A DNA stretch of 64,000 nucleotides from Thereva unica. Lineage: Eukaryota; Arthropoda; Insecta; Diptera; Therevidae. Positions 24,610 through 36,100 of this stretch are shown one piece after another. A program made the position numbers and the translations under genes. Below the pieces are notes generated by a model, which did not search any database, was not told where the DNA came from, and saw only the letters and a list, made by a program, of their open reading frames with translations. Each line of letters starts with the position of its first letter. Positions within the stretch are counted from its first letter, which is position 1. The stretch lies in assembly GCA_949987705.1 (NCBI GenBank), contig OX465282.1, forward strand, positions 10,838,501 to 10,902,500. The letters run 5' to 3'.

Positions 24610-27600
24610 TAAGAGGAAAAATGTGTATGGATGTGTATATTGTATAGAGTCGTACACCAACATGTCATCCATATAATCCTTCATTGAAAATGCTCTTTGG
24701 CTTCAATGGCTCGTGGTATAAGCCCTTTCGACCCGATGTCTGGTGTCAAATTGGGGCATCACTTTTTGGATGGGCCCGACTGACTGATGAATCTTCTGAA
24801 AATTCATTCTCTCGCCCCCTTCTGCATTCTTCTTGGTTCGGTGGAACATCATGCTGTATACTAGGGGTTAAAACAAGTTTTTTGGGATTCGAAACGGAGA
24901 ACACCACAAACAACCCCCTCGACTATGTTGTATGTTAACCTGAATAGAATAAGAAAAGCATAAAAAAAAAATCGTTTGGAATCCGCGACTGAAAATTCCA
25001 TAAGGTGCCGCTTTGGGATAAGAGATAATTCCTTCTGGTATGTCTCCCAATCCCAACCCTCCTCCTACCCCTCTTGTATCCTCGCTGGCGTTTCGTCCAT
25101 GGTTGTGAAAGATTGAAGAATAGAGCTGCTGCTGATTGCGGGTAGAGGGCAAGAGACGTGGTGGCATAAAGACGAATAGCATCACTAGGGTCTCTGACGA
25201 GATGGGATCATTTAAGCAGATCGATAATAGCCGTTAATGACATCGCTCATAAATCATTTTGGGATGGCATTTTGGGTCGTTCTTGATGGGTTAGGTTTAT
25301 ACCGACGGCACTATACACCCCGGACCACTACTACTACTATAACAATCATACAACCATTAGCAGGAAAGCAGGCATCAGGCAGGCAGACAACCCTTCGTTC
25401 TGATCCTAAAATTTTGTACAAACAACTAGGTTGATGGATTTTAACACTGTACAAACCCAACCCAAGATATGTTCCAATGTGTAATATTATAGCCACTCAT
25501 ATTTCATCAACATAGAAAAATGTGACTGACTTTCCCATCTACCCTATACCCCCTGTTTGTGCCCTATGCCACGTTAGTTATGGCAATAATATGATATTAG
25601 CTATTATTATTTTTTGTTGTTGTTTTTATACTCTCTCCTCGCGCGCTTCTGTTTAAAGAGAAAGAGAAGAGTATAAGACTGCATTGTCCATCTAGAATGC
25701 AGTACACAAGGGCTTGACTTGAAAATGGGGTCCCTATAGTAATTGCAACGAAAAGTGATCAATCAAACACGACACAATGTTGTTGGGCATATGTACACCG
25801 TGTGTAAAATGTGTGTTCACTTTCGAACAAGAGGTCTGGTATGTATATACCACCAACCATACCATAGGGTATATCACAAGGGCCGGGGCACCAACGATAT
25901 ATGTATGTATATAAATGCAGTCGATGATTTACATGAAATGTGGAACATGTCACAATCGTGCTTACACACCACCAGTTACATTCCACAGTGCCCACATGAG
26001 AATTGGCATTGCCATTGGACCCATTGTCAGATGCATTTGTGCTGCATCTCATCATCGTCAATTCCTGGGTGAAAAGCTATCATACAGAAACATATATGTA
26101 CACCCCCCCCCTGCTGGGCTACTATACTATAGCAGGCATGGCTTTACAATTGTATAACTGAATGGGATAGATGACTTACATAAGTCTGTCCTCATCCGTT
26201 TTTTGAGTTTTTGTATGACATGTGAGGATGGTGGTCGGTCGTTCAATCATTTCATATGTATAAAAAAAAATAAAAGACGCCTCAAGTGTTGATTGGGGAT
26301 GAGAGAGATTTTTATTCCACTTGGATGCTGCACTTTTTTGGTTCGATCGAACTAGTCTTATGATATCGTTCATCATCATCATCATAATGATCATAAACAA
26401 CGCAACAACTCTAATGCGGCGAACTTCTTGATTCTATCTATGTCTCTATGTTTTTTTTTCATCCATTGTAACATGCTTTCCTGTTCAATATCCACTAATG
26501 GTAAAACATCTTCGTGGAAAAGGTCATTCAATTGCAGCCTGAATGCGCCTAGAGTTGCATAAGAACTGCAAAACGACATTACCCGTCACAGATCTCTTGC
26601 TCTGACTCTACAGACACATCTGCTGACCATGTTTCTGCTATAAATTACTGGAAACTTTTCTCAGCCAATGTTCCCCGGACTTAATCTTGTCCAATGCGAG
26701 TTTACTGGATATGGATGATGGGTATATGTCTCTCCTCCTAGTTGCATTATATCATATGCACTTAAGTACAACTAGATACCGACCGGACTACTGGATTACT
26801 GGATTTCAACTACTTTAACCATCTAGTAACTGGGAAAGAAAATTTTTGCCTTTATACATTTTATTTTTATTTATTTTTTTTATTTTTCACATTGCCCTAA
26901 GTTGAGTCTATTTTGTGCTGTCTTTGAATAGTCATTGTGTAGACCATTTAAAGTCTTCTATAATGAGTCCTTGGTTATTGATTGATCGACAATTTTCTGG
27001 TAAATGAACTGAAGGCTATGATGATGATGATGATGATAGGTCCGGTTAGGATTATGGATGGTCAATTATTATTGGATGGTTACAAAAATAGGAAAAAAGA
27101 TAGAATCATGGGAGATAGGAGAAAATTTATAGAGTTTTTTTGTGGTATATATGTAATTTCAAACAGAAACATGCTTTATTTTTAATCAATACTAAAAATC
27201 TTTGTATTTTATTTGAGAGAAAATTACGATGGAAAATTATGATTGAAAATTATGAGAGAGAAAAGGAGTTAATTTTTGAGAGGATAGGGAAGATGATGGA
27301 TGAGTTTAAGAAGGAATAAAAATGGAACTTTGGTTCATACAATTATGGACTACTTCTTGGGAATTATATTCATAAATTAAAAATCCTGGGGGAAGTCAAT
27401 TTGGAAAGTGATCGATCATTTTGGCAAGAATAGTGAACTATCAATTTTAATATAACAAAAATAAAAGTTGACAATAGGATACGTCATTGTTTGTTTTTGG
27501 TATTTAGATAGATAAAAGATGCTATGGAAAAATTAAAGTCTAAAAAAAGTCATTAATTTGCCATTCACATCAACCAGAATTTTTATAATATCTCAGATCA

Positions 27601-27650
27601 AGGATTATCTTTTTCCGAGATCTCTGATATTTGTAATATGATTAAACATA
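24610..27650. other. Stretch without a gene
   Basis: Microsatellites: CAT/GAT runs at 26371-26387 and 27019-27036, and a poly-C run near 26102. Overlapping ORFs at 25743-26157 on both strands are best explained by chance. No domain recognised. Confidence 0.5.
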
Positions 27651-27662
27651 AACCAGTGTAAT

Positions 27663-27893
27663 AGAGGCGGCGCTTTTATAGGTGCAAATGGTGCACTTGC
27701 ACCGGGCACAATTTCAGAAATTAAGATTTTAATAAAATTTAAAATTTACAAAATAATATCAAAAGTTCCCGTGCATTCATTGCCTTAATATATGACCTGT
27801 GCCGTTTTCCAAATCCTGATTAGATAAAAGAAGGGGCGGCGCTTTCATAGGTGCAATTGATGCATTTTGCACCGGGCGCAAATTCAGAAAAAA
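27663..27893. repeat. Two direct copies of a 60-bp GC-richer repeat
   Basis: GGCGGCGCTTTTATAGGTGC, then AAATGGTGCACTTGCACCGG (from 27665) recurs as GGCGGCGCTTTCATAGGTGC, AATTGATGCATTTTGCACCG (from 27835), each followed by GC(A)CAA-TTCAGAAA. The GGTGCAAATGGTGCACTTGC part is near-palindromic. Confidence 0.8.
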
Positions 27894-27899
27894 AGTGGA

Positions 27900-29840
27900 G
27901 AAGTGTTACCGTGCCTTCATTTTCATATATATTAAACAAAACTTCACAGAGTGTTTGTGATTTTTTCCATTGTCCTTCATTGTGGTCAAAAAATGAACAG
28001 CTGACTGTGGCGCAATATGGCATACTGCACCAGGCGGAAAACGCGGCAAACACAGGCAACAGTAAGGTGCTGTACCAAATCACTAAACAGCTCTCGGGAA
28101 AGCACTCTACTAAAACCATGCCGTTAAGAGTGCGGATGGAAAACTGCTGTAAATAAAGATTATATTTTGACGACCCTGTGATGCGATAAGGAAACGGATT
28201 ATAAGTTTATGAAGAAAAGTTATAATAGGTAAAATTAGTTGAAGATGAACCTGATAATGTAAAATACAGTGGGTGAGTTCACATCCGGCGATCGTGCTTA
28301 TCGTTCGATTTGAATGACACACCCTGAAGGTGTTAAGGCGACTGACTACTATAGCAGAGCTCCGTGATTTGATTCCTTAAAGAAAATGTCTGGAACTATA
28401 GGAGAATCAATTTGCTTGGGCTTATTCGTTTCTTCGAAGCTATCGACTGGGATTTGTGTTTTCACAGTGCTAACGGCTGCCCTGGCACTATCCAGGCACT
28501 ATCCACTAAGTTGTAAAGTAGGGAATTAATTTGTTCATTCTACCCATCGTTTTTGTCTAAGGCTGTACTGCTAGTATTTAGATGGATTCAAGATATTCTA
28601 CAGATATAAAACTCTTTGTACTGACGACTGTGGATTATTTAAAATTTAATATTGGACAGCACGTTGTAATCGAAAAGATAGTATAGACAAGAATGAAAGA
28701 AATGCCGCAGAGCATTCATTGGACTTCGGCTAATAGAGTACGAAATGTTCTGTGCTTCCATGCATTAGTAGCAGAGAAAGCTGAAAATTGATATATGTAC
28801 AAATTAAGATATTAAAACATAATTGTTATGTGTTCTCGGCGACACACTGAACGGATGTACTAACAATACGCTTCGCAGGAAGAGTCACTATAGCATTCAA
28901 GGAAGACATCTGAATCGGGGTTATAGGACGATGCTTTGATGAGAGCGAGATTTATGTGATTAGCGAGATCAAATTGTGGAATCGGCATTAATTTACAATT
29001 GCAGAAAGTCGCGGTGACCATGTAGGCGTCAGAGAAGGAGAACAGAATATCAACTTTAGGCATTTGGAAGTAATGATTGATCGTGATCTTCATAGAGCAT
29101 TTTAATGGTACAGTAGATAAAGCGGACACTCTTTGTCATAAATAGCGATTACAAGACGGAATCTTCGCCTCGTTGGTTCACAACTTGGCTCTGTGTACGT
29201 AGCATGATCGTGCGAAATGGCACTGAATACATTGACTAACACCAGAAAGACACCGATTAGCGTTCTTCGATCATGCAGTTCATATACTATGCTGATGAAG
29301 AGACAAATGGAGGATTAAGGGTGATCAAGGGGGGTTGAGGTAAGACCCCATTCAGGTCCTGAGTGGACGGAGAATTCCTGTTTTTTTATTTGAGGTACTA
29401 TAATCAGTGTCTTTCTCTCTATATATGTAGTGATCGTAGTAATCGTGAATTGAATCAAGCTGCTCTTGGATGAACATGGAGGATATCAAGCATATTTCCA
29501 TCATTCCTTACGTGCTGAAATTTCCGAAAGTAAGTGGAGGAGTCCTATAGGGTCAAGGATGGAGTGGAGCTAGAAGGAAAGATCTATGGTGTGCGGCAGC
29601 GAGGTAGACGACGTGCGAAGGCTGAATAACGTAGGCCAGGACGCCCAGAGCTTATGGATGACAAACTGCATTAAATCGGCTTAAAATCGGGACTTGTAGA
29701 GAAAGCAGTTGCAAGAGGTTGGAACTGGAAGGAAGAAGAAGAAAAAAGAGATGGTTATCGACAGTAGTCGTTAATTTTCCCAACGCTGATCTGTCCTCTA
29801 GCAGGTCAATGAGGAGAAACATAGAGACGTTGATCGCTTT
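27900..29840. other. Stretch without a recognised gene
   Basis: Apart from the SINE-like head, ORFs at 27820-28156 overlap on both strands and match nothing. A plus-strand phrase YGVRQRGRRRAKAE at about 29588-29630, ahead of a stop and RRPGRPELMDD, recalls the GxRxRGRPRxRW tail of some LINE proteins but is not enough to call. GATC-rich patches occur at 28910-29300. Confidence 0.4.
28325..28380 (+). repeat. tRNA-derived SINE-like head
   Basis: GTTAAGGCGACTGACTACTA, then 15 nt later GTGATTTGATTCC: an A-box-like and a B-box-like element (consensus GGTTCGANTCC) at tRNA spacing. It ends GATTCCTTAAAG. No cloverleaf is intact. Confidence 0.4.
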
Positions 29841-32759
29841 TGTTATACTTCGTTATCATATTTTATCAGTATTTTTTGCTGTTGTGTTGTAGACTAGAGC
29901 TTAGCCGTAGGAGCACTTTCTATCATAGAATCAAATACCGATCATCTCTAGTTAAAGAGAAAGGAAAAAACTCCAACACCAAATGCGGTTTAATTGTAGA
30001 AGCTTTCATACAATACTACCGCACTATAGAAGCAAAATGTCCACAATCGAACATGAACTGCGTCCTTTCCTTAAGTTTACATAATATGACAGAAGCGAGG
30101 GTATGGAATTATAAACGTAAGAAAGGACTGATATCAAGGCGAGAGAGTACAATTCCATTGTAAGGCACCAAATCTCGAAACTCTGAGATATTAGTCGGAC
30201 GTCTTCTTATTAATAAACTGAGTAAAATCCTTCAAGATTTACTACACTGTTTGTTATAACATAAACTACAACAACCAAACGATTGGTATCTATGCTATGT
30301 TAATAAAATCAACTCACCCTCGTTTTTCTCCACCCCCCATTTGGTTTTTTTTTTATTAACAATAAACTTTCATCTATGTTCAATCAATACACACACAAAA
30401 AAAAACTTTCTTCTTTCACTTTTCAATTTTACTTTGAAACGAAACCAAGAAGCAAAGAAATATATACAAAAAAGAAATACGTGCGTTATCTTATATCATA
30501 AATTAATCGACATTCATCACAGTCTCTAAATAGACAATTAAGTGCTTTTGTTCCTCCCTTTTCCGATATAAAACAACAGCAACGAAAAAATAAGAAAGAA
30601 TCCTTAATAGGAGAATGAAAGATAAATCTTCTTTATGTTCTAAACCATATCTAAAAGGCAGATCTTACACAGTACTTGCAACAGCTTCAAGACGAGTTGG
30701 TGTACAGATATATTTTGTTCTGTATTGGTCGAGAGTCAATTGTGGATATATCTTTACTGAAAAAGAAATAATATAGAAGGATTTCTCAACCAATAGGAGG
30801 GGTAGGCTTAAGTGATTCGATTATCCAAAAAGAATAAAAGAATTAGAACAAAAAGAACTTAAATAAAAAGAACTAAGACAAAAGAACTAATGAAAAAAGA
30901 ACTAATGAAAAAAGAACTAAGGATAAAAGAACTTAAATAAAAAATAACTTAGACAAAAGAATTAAATCAAAAAGAACTAAGGCGAAAAGAACTAATCTAA
31001 AAGAATTAAAAACAAAAGAGCATATATATATAAGAGAAATACTAACAACCAACCCTCCCTAGACCCAAAAAGATTAGAAATGACCCCCGAGAAGATTTAA
31101 TTCATTAGCTTTTAACTATTATAAAATGCGATAAAAATAAAGAAAATAAATTCTTGTGATCGTCTTGTTCCCCTGCTTTGATGTGTTTAAATATATAAAA
31201 AAATATAAAAAAAAGATTCCTTCCTTGTGTTCTGTTGCCGCTCCTTCATTTCGAAGTCAAGAGATAAGGCACGCAAGGAGCCAGCCCTTAACTTCTACAT
31301 TTTTGTTTTGTTGGTATCCAACCAAGCACAAGGAAGTAAAAAACTGACTATCATCCTTCGAACTCATCCTTTTGAATTAGTCACTGATAAATAACTTTTA
31401 GCCAAGAGAATTACATTGCATGTGGATTGTACATCGGGAATTACCTCATTTTTACAACAATCAACTGTCCGCACCAATGTTGGTTTGGGGCCTGGCCAGA
31501 GCCCCCCTTAAGTTGTTGTATCGTATATAAGGAAGGAGAAGAACTCGTACAGAGAAAAGAAAACATTCTAGTTAAGGAAATGGATTTTCTTTTATTTTTA
31601 AAATTTTTTTTTAAACTTTCTTTAAAGAAGGACTCTTGGGTAGTTAATTTGATCTTAGCACGAAAACACCTAGAACTAATTTATTTCTACTTGTTTGGGC
31701 TTGCCCCCCTTTGAACATTTCTAATTGCCCCATAGTGGGAGGCTGTTTTCTTAATCGACCACAAAAGTCGACATGACCACCCATTGAATGATTGAGAGCA
31801 AACTAGTATCTTTGTGTATTCGTAGTTCTTGAACTCATATACAAACATTTTTTTTTGTTATTATTAAATAAAACCATTTTTCCTTCACGATAAGAAGCAG
31901 CTAAAGGCGCATGCGCAATCCGATTAAAATTAATTTCTTCAATTAACCCGAACCAACTTAGGGGGGATTTATAGGAAACGCAAAGAGTCGAAGTCGTTGC
32001 CTGTGCATGATCACAGCTTAGCACAGAAGAAAAGATCTAAAATTGAAATCAGTTCCAACGTAACGAACGAGTGTGAAAAACAGCCCTGAGTGGGATCCAT
32101 ATAGGCTAGAAAGCATACCACAACTAAAAGGGTATTGTGCGCCGATAGCACTAAAATATGTTTCATAGTAGTTGAATGCATATAGAGATGGATATCACTA
32201 CAACTCTTACATAGGGCATGACCATGGCCTCAAAGACATGTTGATCGCCAGTTTGAAGATCTTAAAGAAAATCTATGGAGCTAGAGGCACGCACGCAATA
32301 ATCCAATTGCGCATAGTTGTATCAAAATGGAAAAAACCTCTTCAATTTTAATTGGGATGATGATGAAGAAACCCAAACAACAAGAAAATAACAAAACTTA
32401 TCTCCCCCCGAAAAGAAGAGAAGGCGAGAAGCTGATAACCACAGCAGCAGAAGGAGAAGAAGAGGACAACGAAAAATAATCCAAATAAAACTCAATCGTG
32501 CGCCTATAAATAATGCCGGGCGGGTCTTATCCACAAGCTCCGACCGACAAGGAGATTGGAAATAATAATAATACGAGAAAGAGGGCCCCCGTCATCACAC
32601 CATACGGAATGTCTTAGAGATTGTCTAGAATCTAGAATCTCTTCAAGTGTTCTTATCTAAAGCTACCGATCATCATCATCATGATCATCTGGCGGGAGTC
32701 TTATATTCATTCATACACACACGTAAAAAAATTCTTATTTTACTTACACTTAACGTGTA
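29840..32759. other. AT-rich stretch without a gene
   Basis: A 107-aa plus ORF (29840-30163) and others are unrecognised. The interval contains the A-rich tandem repeat at 30826-31022. Otherwise unique AT-rich DNA up to the BEL/Pao insertion. Confidence 0.5.
30826..31022. repeat. A-rich minisatellite, unit AAAAGAACTAA plus 4-7 nt
   Basis: About eleven diverged units of AAAAGAAYTWA separated by short A/T/G fillers over about 200 bp. Two consecutive units (AATGAAAAAAGAACT) are identical. No coding capacity. Confidence 0.85.
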
Positions 32760-32764
32760 CTGCG
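32760..32764. repeat. Left target-site duplication (CTGCG)
   Basis: CTGCG directly precedes the left LTR and is repeated at 38900-38904 directly after the right LTR. A 5-bp duplication is typical of BEL/Pao integration. Confidence 0.95.
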
Positions 32765-33092
32765 TGTTAGGAATAATTGTAATAATGGTAGGAATTAATT
32801 CCTGTTTAAATAAAAGTTTATCCTAACAAAATTATATTTTTTATTTTTACTTTTATTTTTAAGTTAAAAGAATTATAACGCGACAATTTCCAACGAATTC
32901 TTGATGTGAACTGATTTTTCCCAAATGTTTTCTTCAAAAGTCCTAAAAAGGTCCTAAGCATGCCTTGCATTACTAAATTTCCAGTACAGTGCTTATGCTA
33001 AGTGTGAAATGCATTACAAGCATGCCTTGCATTACTAAATTTCCAATACAGTGCTTATGCTAAGTGTGAAATGCATTACCAAATCCCCAACA
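32765..33092 (-). repeat. 3' LTR of the BEL/Pao element
   Basis: 328 bp, TGTTAG to CCAACA, identical to 38572-38899 except at one base. AATAAA-type hexamers occur on the minus strand around 32837-32870 and could serve polyadenylation, though they also arise by chance in A-rich DNA. Confidence 0.95.
32956..33079 (-). repeat. 62-bp tandem duplication inside the LTR
   Basis: Two head-to-tail copies, 32956-33017 and 33018-33079, each starting AAGCATGCCTTGCATTAC and ending GAAATGCATTAC, differ at one base (CCAGTACAG against CCAATACAG). The same pair is in the other LTR, so the duplication predates this insertion. It lies at the outer, U3 side of the element in transcript orientation, where duplicated enhancer-like segments are common in LTRs. 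Confidence 0.9.
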
Positions 33093-33094
33093 TA

Positions 33095-33102
33095 CTCCCC
33101 CC
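33095..33102 (-). other. Polypurine tract of the BEL/Pao element
   Basis: On the element's strand this is GGGGGGAG followed by TA and then the 3' LTR. It is the expected position and composition for priming plus-strand DNA. Confidence 0.75.
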
Positions 33103-33115
33103 GTTAAGAAGGTTC

Positions 33116-36100
33116 TTAACATATCGGCAACCGACACACTTTATTAACCGGCCTCTTCAACTCACCTCGTGCTGTCTTAAGAGTAACAACTCTGATGAGG
33201 TTGTCCGCGCCAGGGTGAACCTTGAGAATGCGAGCAAGCAACCATGCTGTCGGAGGCAAATTTTCTTCTTTGACTAGTACGAGCTCTCCTATCTTCAGAT
33301 TATCTTCAATAGTTGTCCACTTCGGTCGGTGTTGAAGTGTAGTCAAATATTCCATGTGCCATCGTTTCCAAAATTCTTGGTGTAGCCGTTGAAGAAAGCG
33401 CCATCGACTACGTGCTGAAAGGGGCACTGTGCCTGCAGAAGATTCTGGAAGTGCTACCATAGTTTTACCTATAAGGAAGTGTGATGGTGTTAGTACGTCT
33501 AGGCTGCTGATGTCATCGGACAGCTGTGTTAATGGTCTCGAGTTAATAAGCGCCTCTATTTGCGCCAAAAGTGTAGCAAATTCTTCAAACGTTAATCTTG
33601 TGTCGCCGATGGTTCTGCGCAGACGAGCCTTTACTAGCTTTACCCCCGATTCCCAACTGCCACCAAAATGCGGTGCGGCTGGAGGTGTGAAGTGCCAAGT
33701 CACCTTTTGAGCACTAAGAAAATCTGCAATGAGACTATTATGAGCACGTGATGTGGTGAGTTTAAAAATTTCAGAGAGTTTATGATTTGCGCCAATAAAG
33801 TTAGATCCATTATCGCTAAATATGTCACTGGGCAAGCCTCGTCTTGCAGTAAATCGTTTTAAACAAGCAATAAAGGCGTCTGACGTTAACTCACTGACTG
33901 CTTCCAAATGTATGGCTCGCGTACTAAAACAAGTGAATAGGGCAATATAACCTTTTACGCTTTTGGCGCCTCGTCCTCGATGTCGCAGCAGGAAAAGAGG
34001 ACCAGCATAATCCACCCCAACTCTTTCAAAAGCTCTACTGAAGGTGACTCGTGAGCGCGGAAGATTGGCCATAAGTTGTTGTGAAGTACGAGCACGAATT
34101 TTAATGCATGAAACACAATTGTTGATGTGTCTCTTAACTGCTGTACGAGCGGATATAATCCAGTAATTTTGACGAATGATATGGAGCAGCAGCGTTACTC
34201 CTGCATGAAAATGTTTTTTATGTAAGTAATCGATAAGATATCTCGTGAAGATGTGATCCTTCGGAAGAATGCAAGGATGCTGAGTGTCATAAGGGCAGGA
34301 AGCATTTTCCAATCTGCCTCCTACTCGCAACAGGTTGTACTCATCTAAAAATGGAGACAATGACCGCAATGGGCTTGATGTTGTAACTGATCCAGTTTTT
34401 TGTAGGGAGTTGATATCACTGGTGAAGGTGCTGTTTTGTGTCCATTGTATACAACATCTCCGTGCTGCTTCTAATTCTGTTGTTGATAGCCAATGATTGG
34501 AGAGCAAGAGCTGGTTCGACTTTTTACATAGAACAGAGAATCTTAGGCATCGTGCGACAATGCGAAGTATTTTTATAAACGAGGAGCTCCTGCTGAATAG
34601 CTTGTCAAGCGTTTCGTTTAATTCAACAGTCACGGTTGTGTATGTTGCCAAAAAGCGGCTTCGCATTTCTTTGATTGCCGTCGTCTGTGAATCTGGGGGT
34701 AAATCATGAATATAATCTCTCCACTTAGTTTGAAGCCAAGACGGTCCATTCCACCACAGAGTCGAGCTTACAAGTTCTGCTGGGGAGACTCCACGTGACG
34801 CTAAGTCTGCAGGATTCTCTTTTGAGAATACATGATGCCAAGAACACCTCGGAAGGGTAGATAAGATCTCCGATACCCGGTTTCCAATGAAGCATTTCCA
34901 TTTACTTGGGTGCGAAGAGAGCCAATGTAATACCACCGTGGAGTCTGTCCAGGCGAAACATGCAACGTCAGCTTGAATTGCTGTTCGGACTGAGCTTATT
35001 AATTTAGTCAACAATAAAGCAGCACACAGTTCCAATCGAGGAATAGAAAGTTGCTTAATGGGAGCCACCTTAGTTTTTGACGTCATTAACGTGCTGGTCG
35101 ACTCTCCACAGGAGGACGTTGATCGACAATAGATGACGGCTGCGTACGCTGCTTCTGAGGCATCGCAGAAGCCATGAAGTTCAAAGTTATTCATTCTTGT
35201 GTTCAACCATCGAGGAATACGCAGCGTTTTTAAGATTGACAGGTTGCCAACGACTGTATTCCATTTCACTGCTAACTCATCTTGAATTGGTTCGTCCCAG
35301 TCATAATTTTTTATCCAAATCTGTTGCAGAAGAATTTTGAATCCAACGGTAATTGGAGAAATGAGTCCAAGAGGATCGAAGATCCGACTTGACTCTGAAA
35401 GAATTCTTCTTTTAGTAGGAAGCATGTCCTTTGGTAAATTTACATCAAAAATAAATGAATCCTCTAAGGCCTTCCAAGATAATCCCAAGACCTTGATGGT
35501 GTCTGACTGTTCATTAATGATCATGGTTGTTGAAGTATGTGATGAGGGTATGCGCTGCAGAAATGTTTGAGAATTTGATGTCCACTTCCTTAGTGTGAAT
35601 CCCCTCTTTTTCAAGAGCATTGTAAGTTGAAGATAGAGGTTCACTGCCGTTGTTTCATCATCTGCTCCGCTCATCAAGTCGTCTACATAGAATGAATGTT
35701 TTAAAGCGTTCTCCGCAAGAGGAAACTCGTGTTCAAATTCGATACTCAACTGCTGCAAGGCTCTGGTTGCCAAAAAGGGTGCTGATGCAGTCCCATAAGT
35801 AACTGTTTTCAACCAGAGATGTTCAATATTTTCTTCAGGCCTATATCTCCATAAAATTCGTTGATAATTCCTGTCGCTCTCCGCTACCAAGATCTGCCTA
35901 AACATCTTCTCAATGTCCGCAGTGACTGCTACCTTGTAGGTTCTAAAAGATAGCAAAATAGAGTACAAGTCTCGCTGTATCTTCGGCCCCACACACAATT
36001 TTTGGTTAAGTGAAAAACCGGATGAGGACGTGGCGGAACCGTCAAAAACCACGCGAAGTTTTGTAGTGGTGCTTGATGGTTTAATTACTGCGTGATGTGG

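Noticed and set aside
25743..26157. Three overlapping ORFs of 80-109 aa on both strands
   Set aside because: Open frames on both strands in a locally stop-poor stretch, no family resemblance and no conserved start context.
29575..29745. LINE tail-like phrase YGVRQRGRRRAKAE
   Set aside because: Too short, interrupted by a stop and without supporting motifs upstream.
30826..31022. Regular repeats as a CRISPR array
   Set aside because: The units are short, A-rich and diverged with tiny spacers, in a eukaryotic genome: a minisatellite.
33429..33710. Plus-strand ORFs within 33100-38400
   Set aside because: All are shadows of the intact BEL/Pao gag-pol frame on the minus strand; none resembles an envelope or accessory protein.
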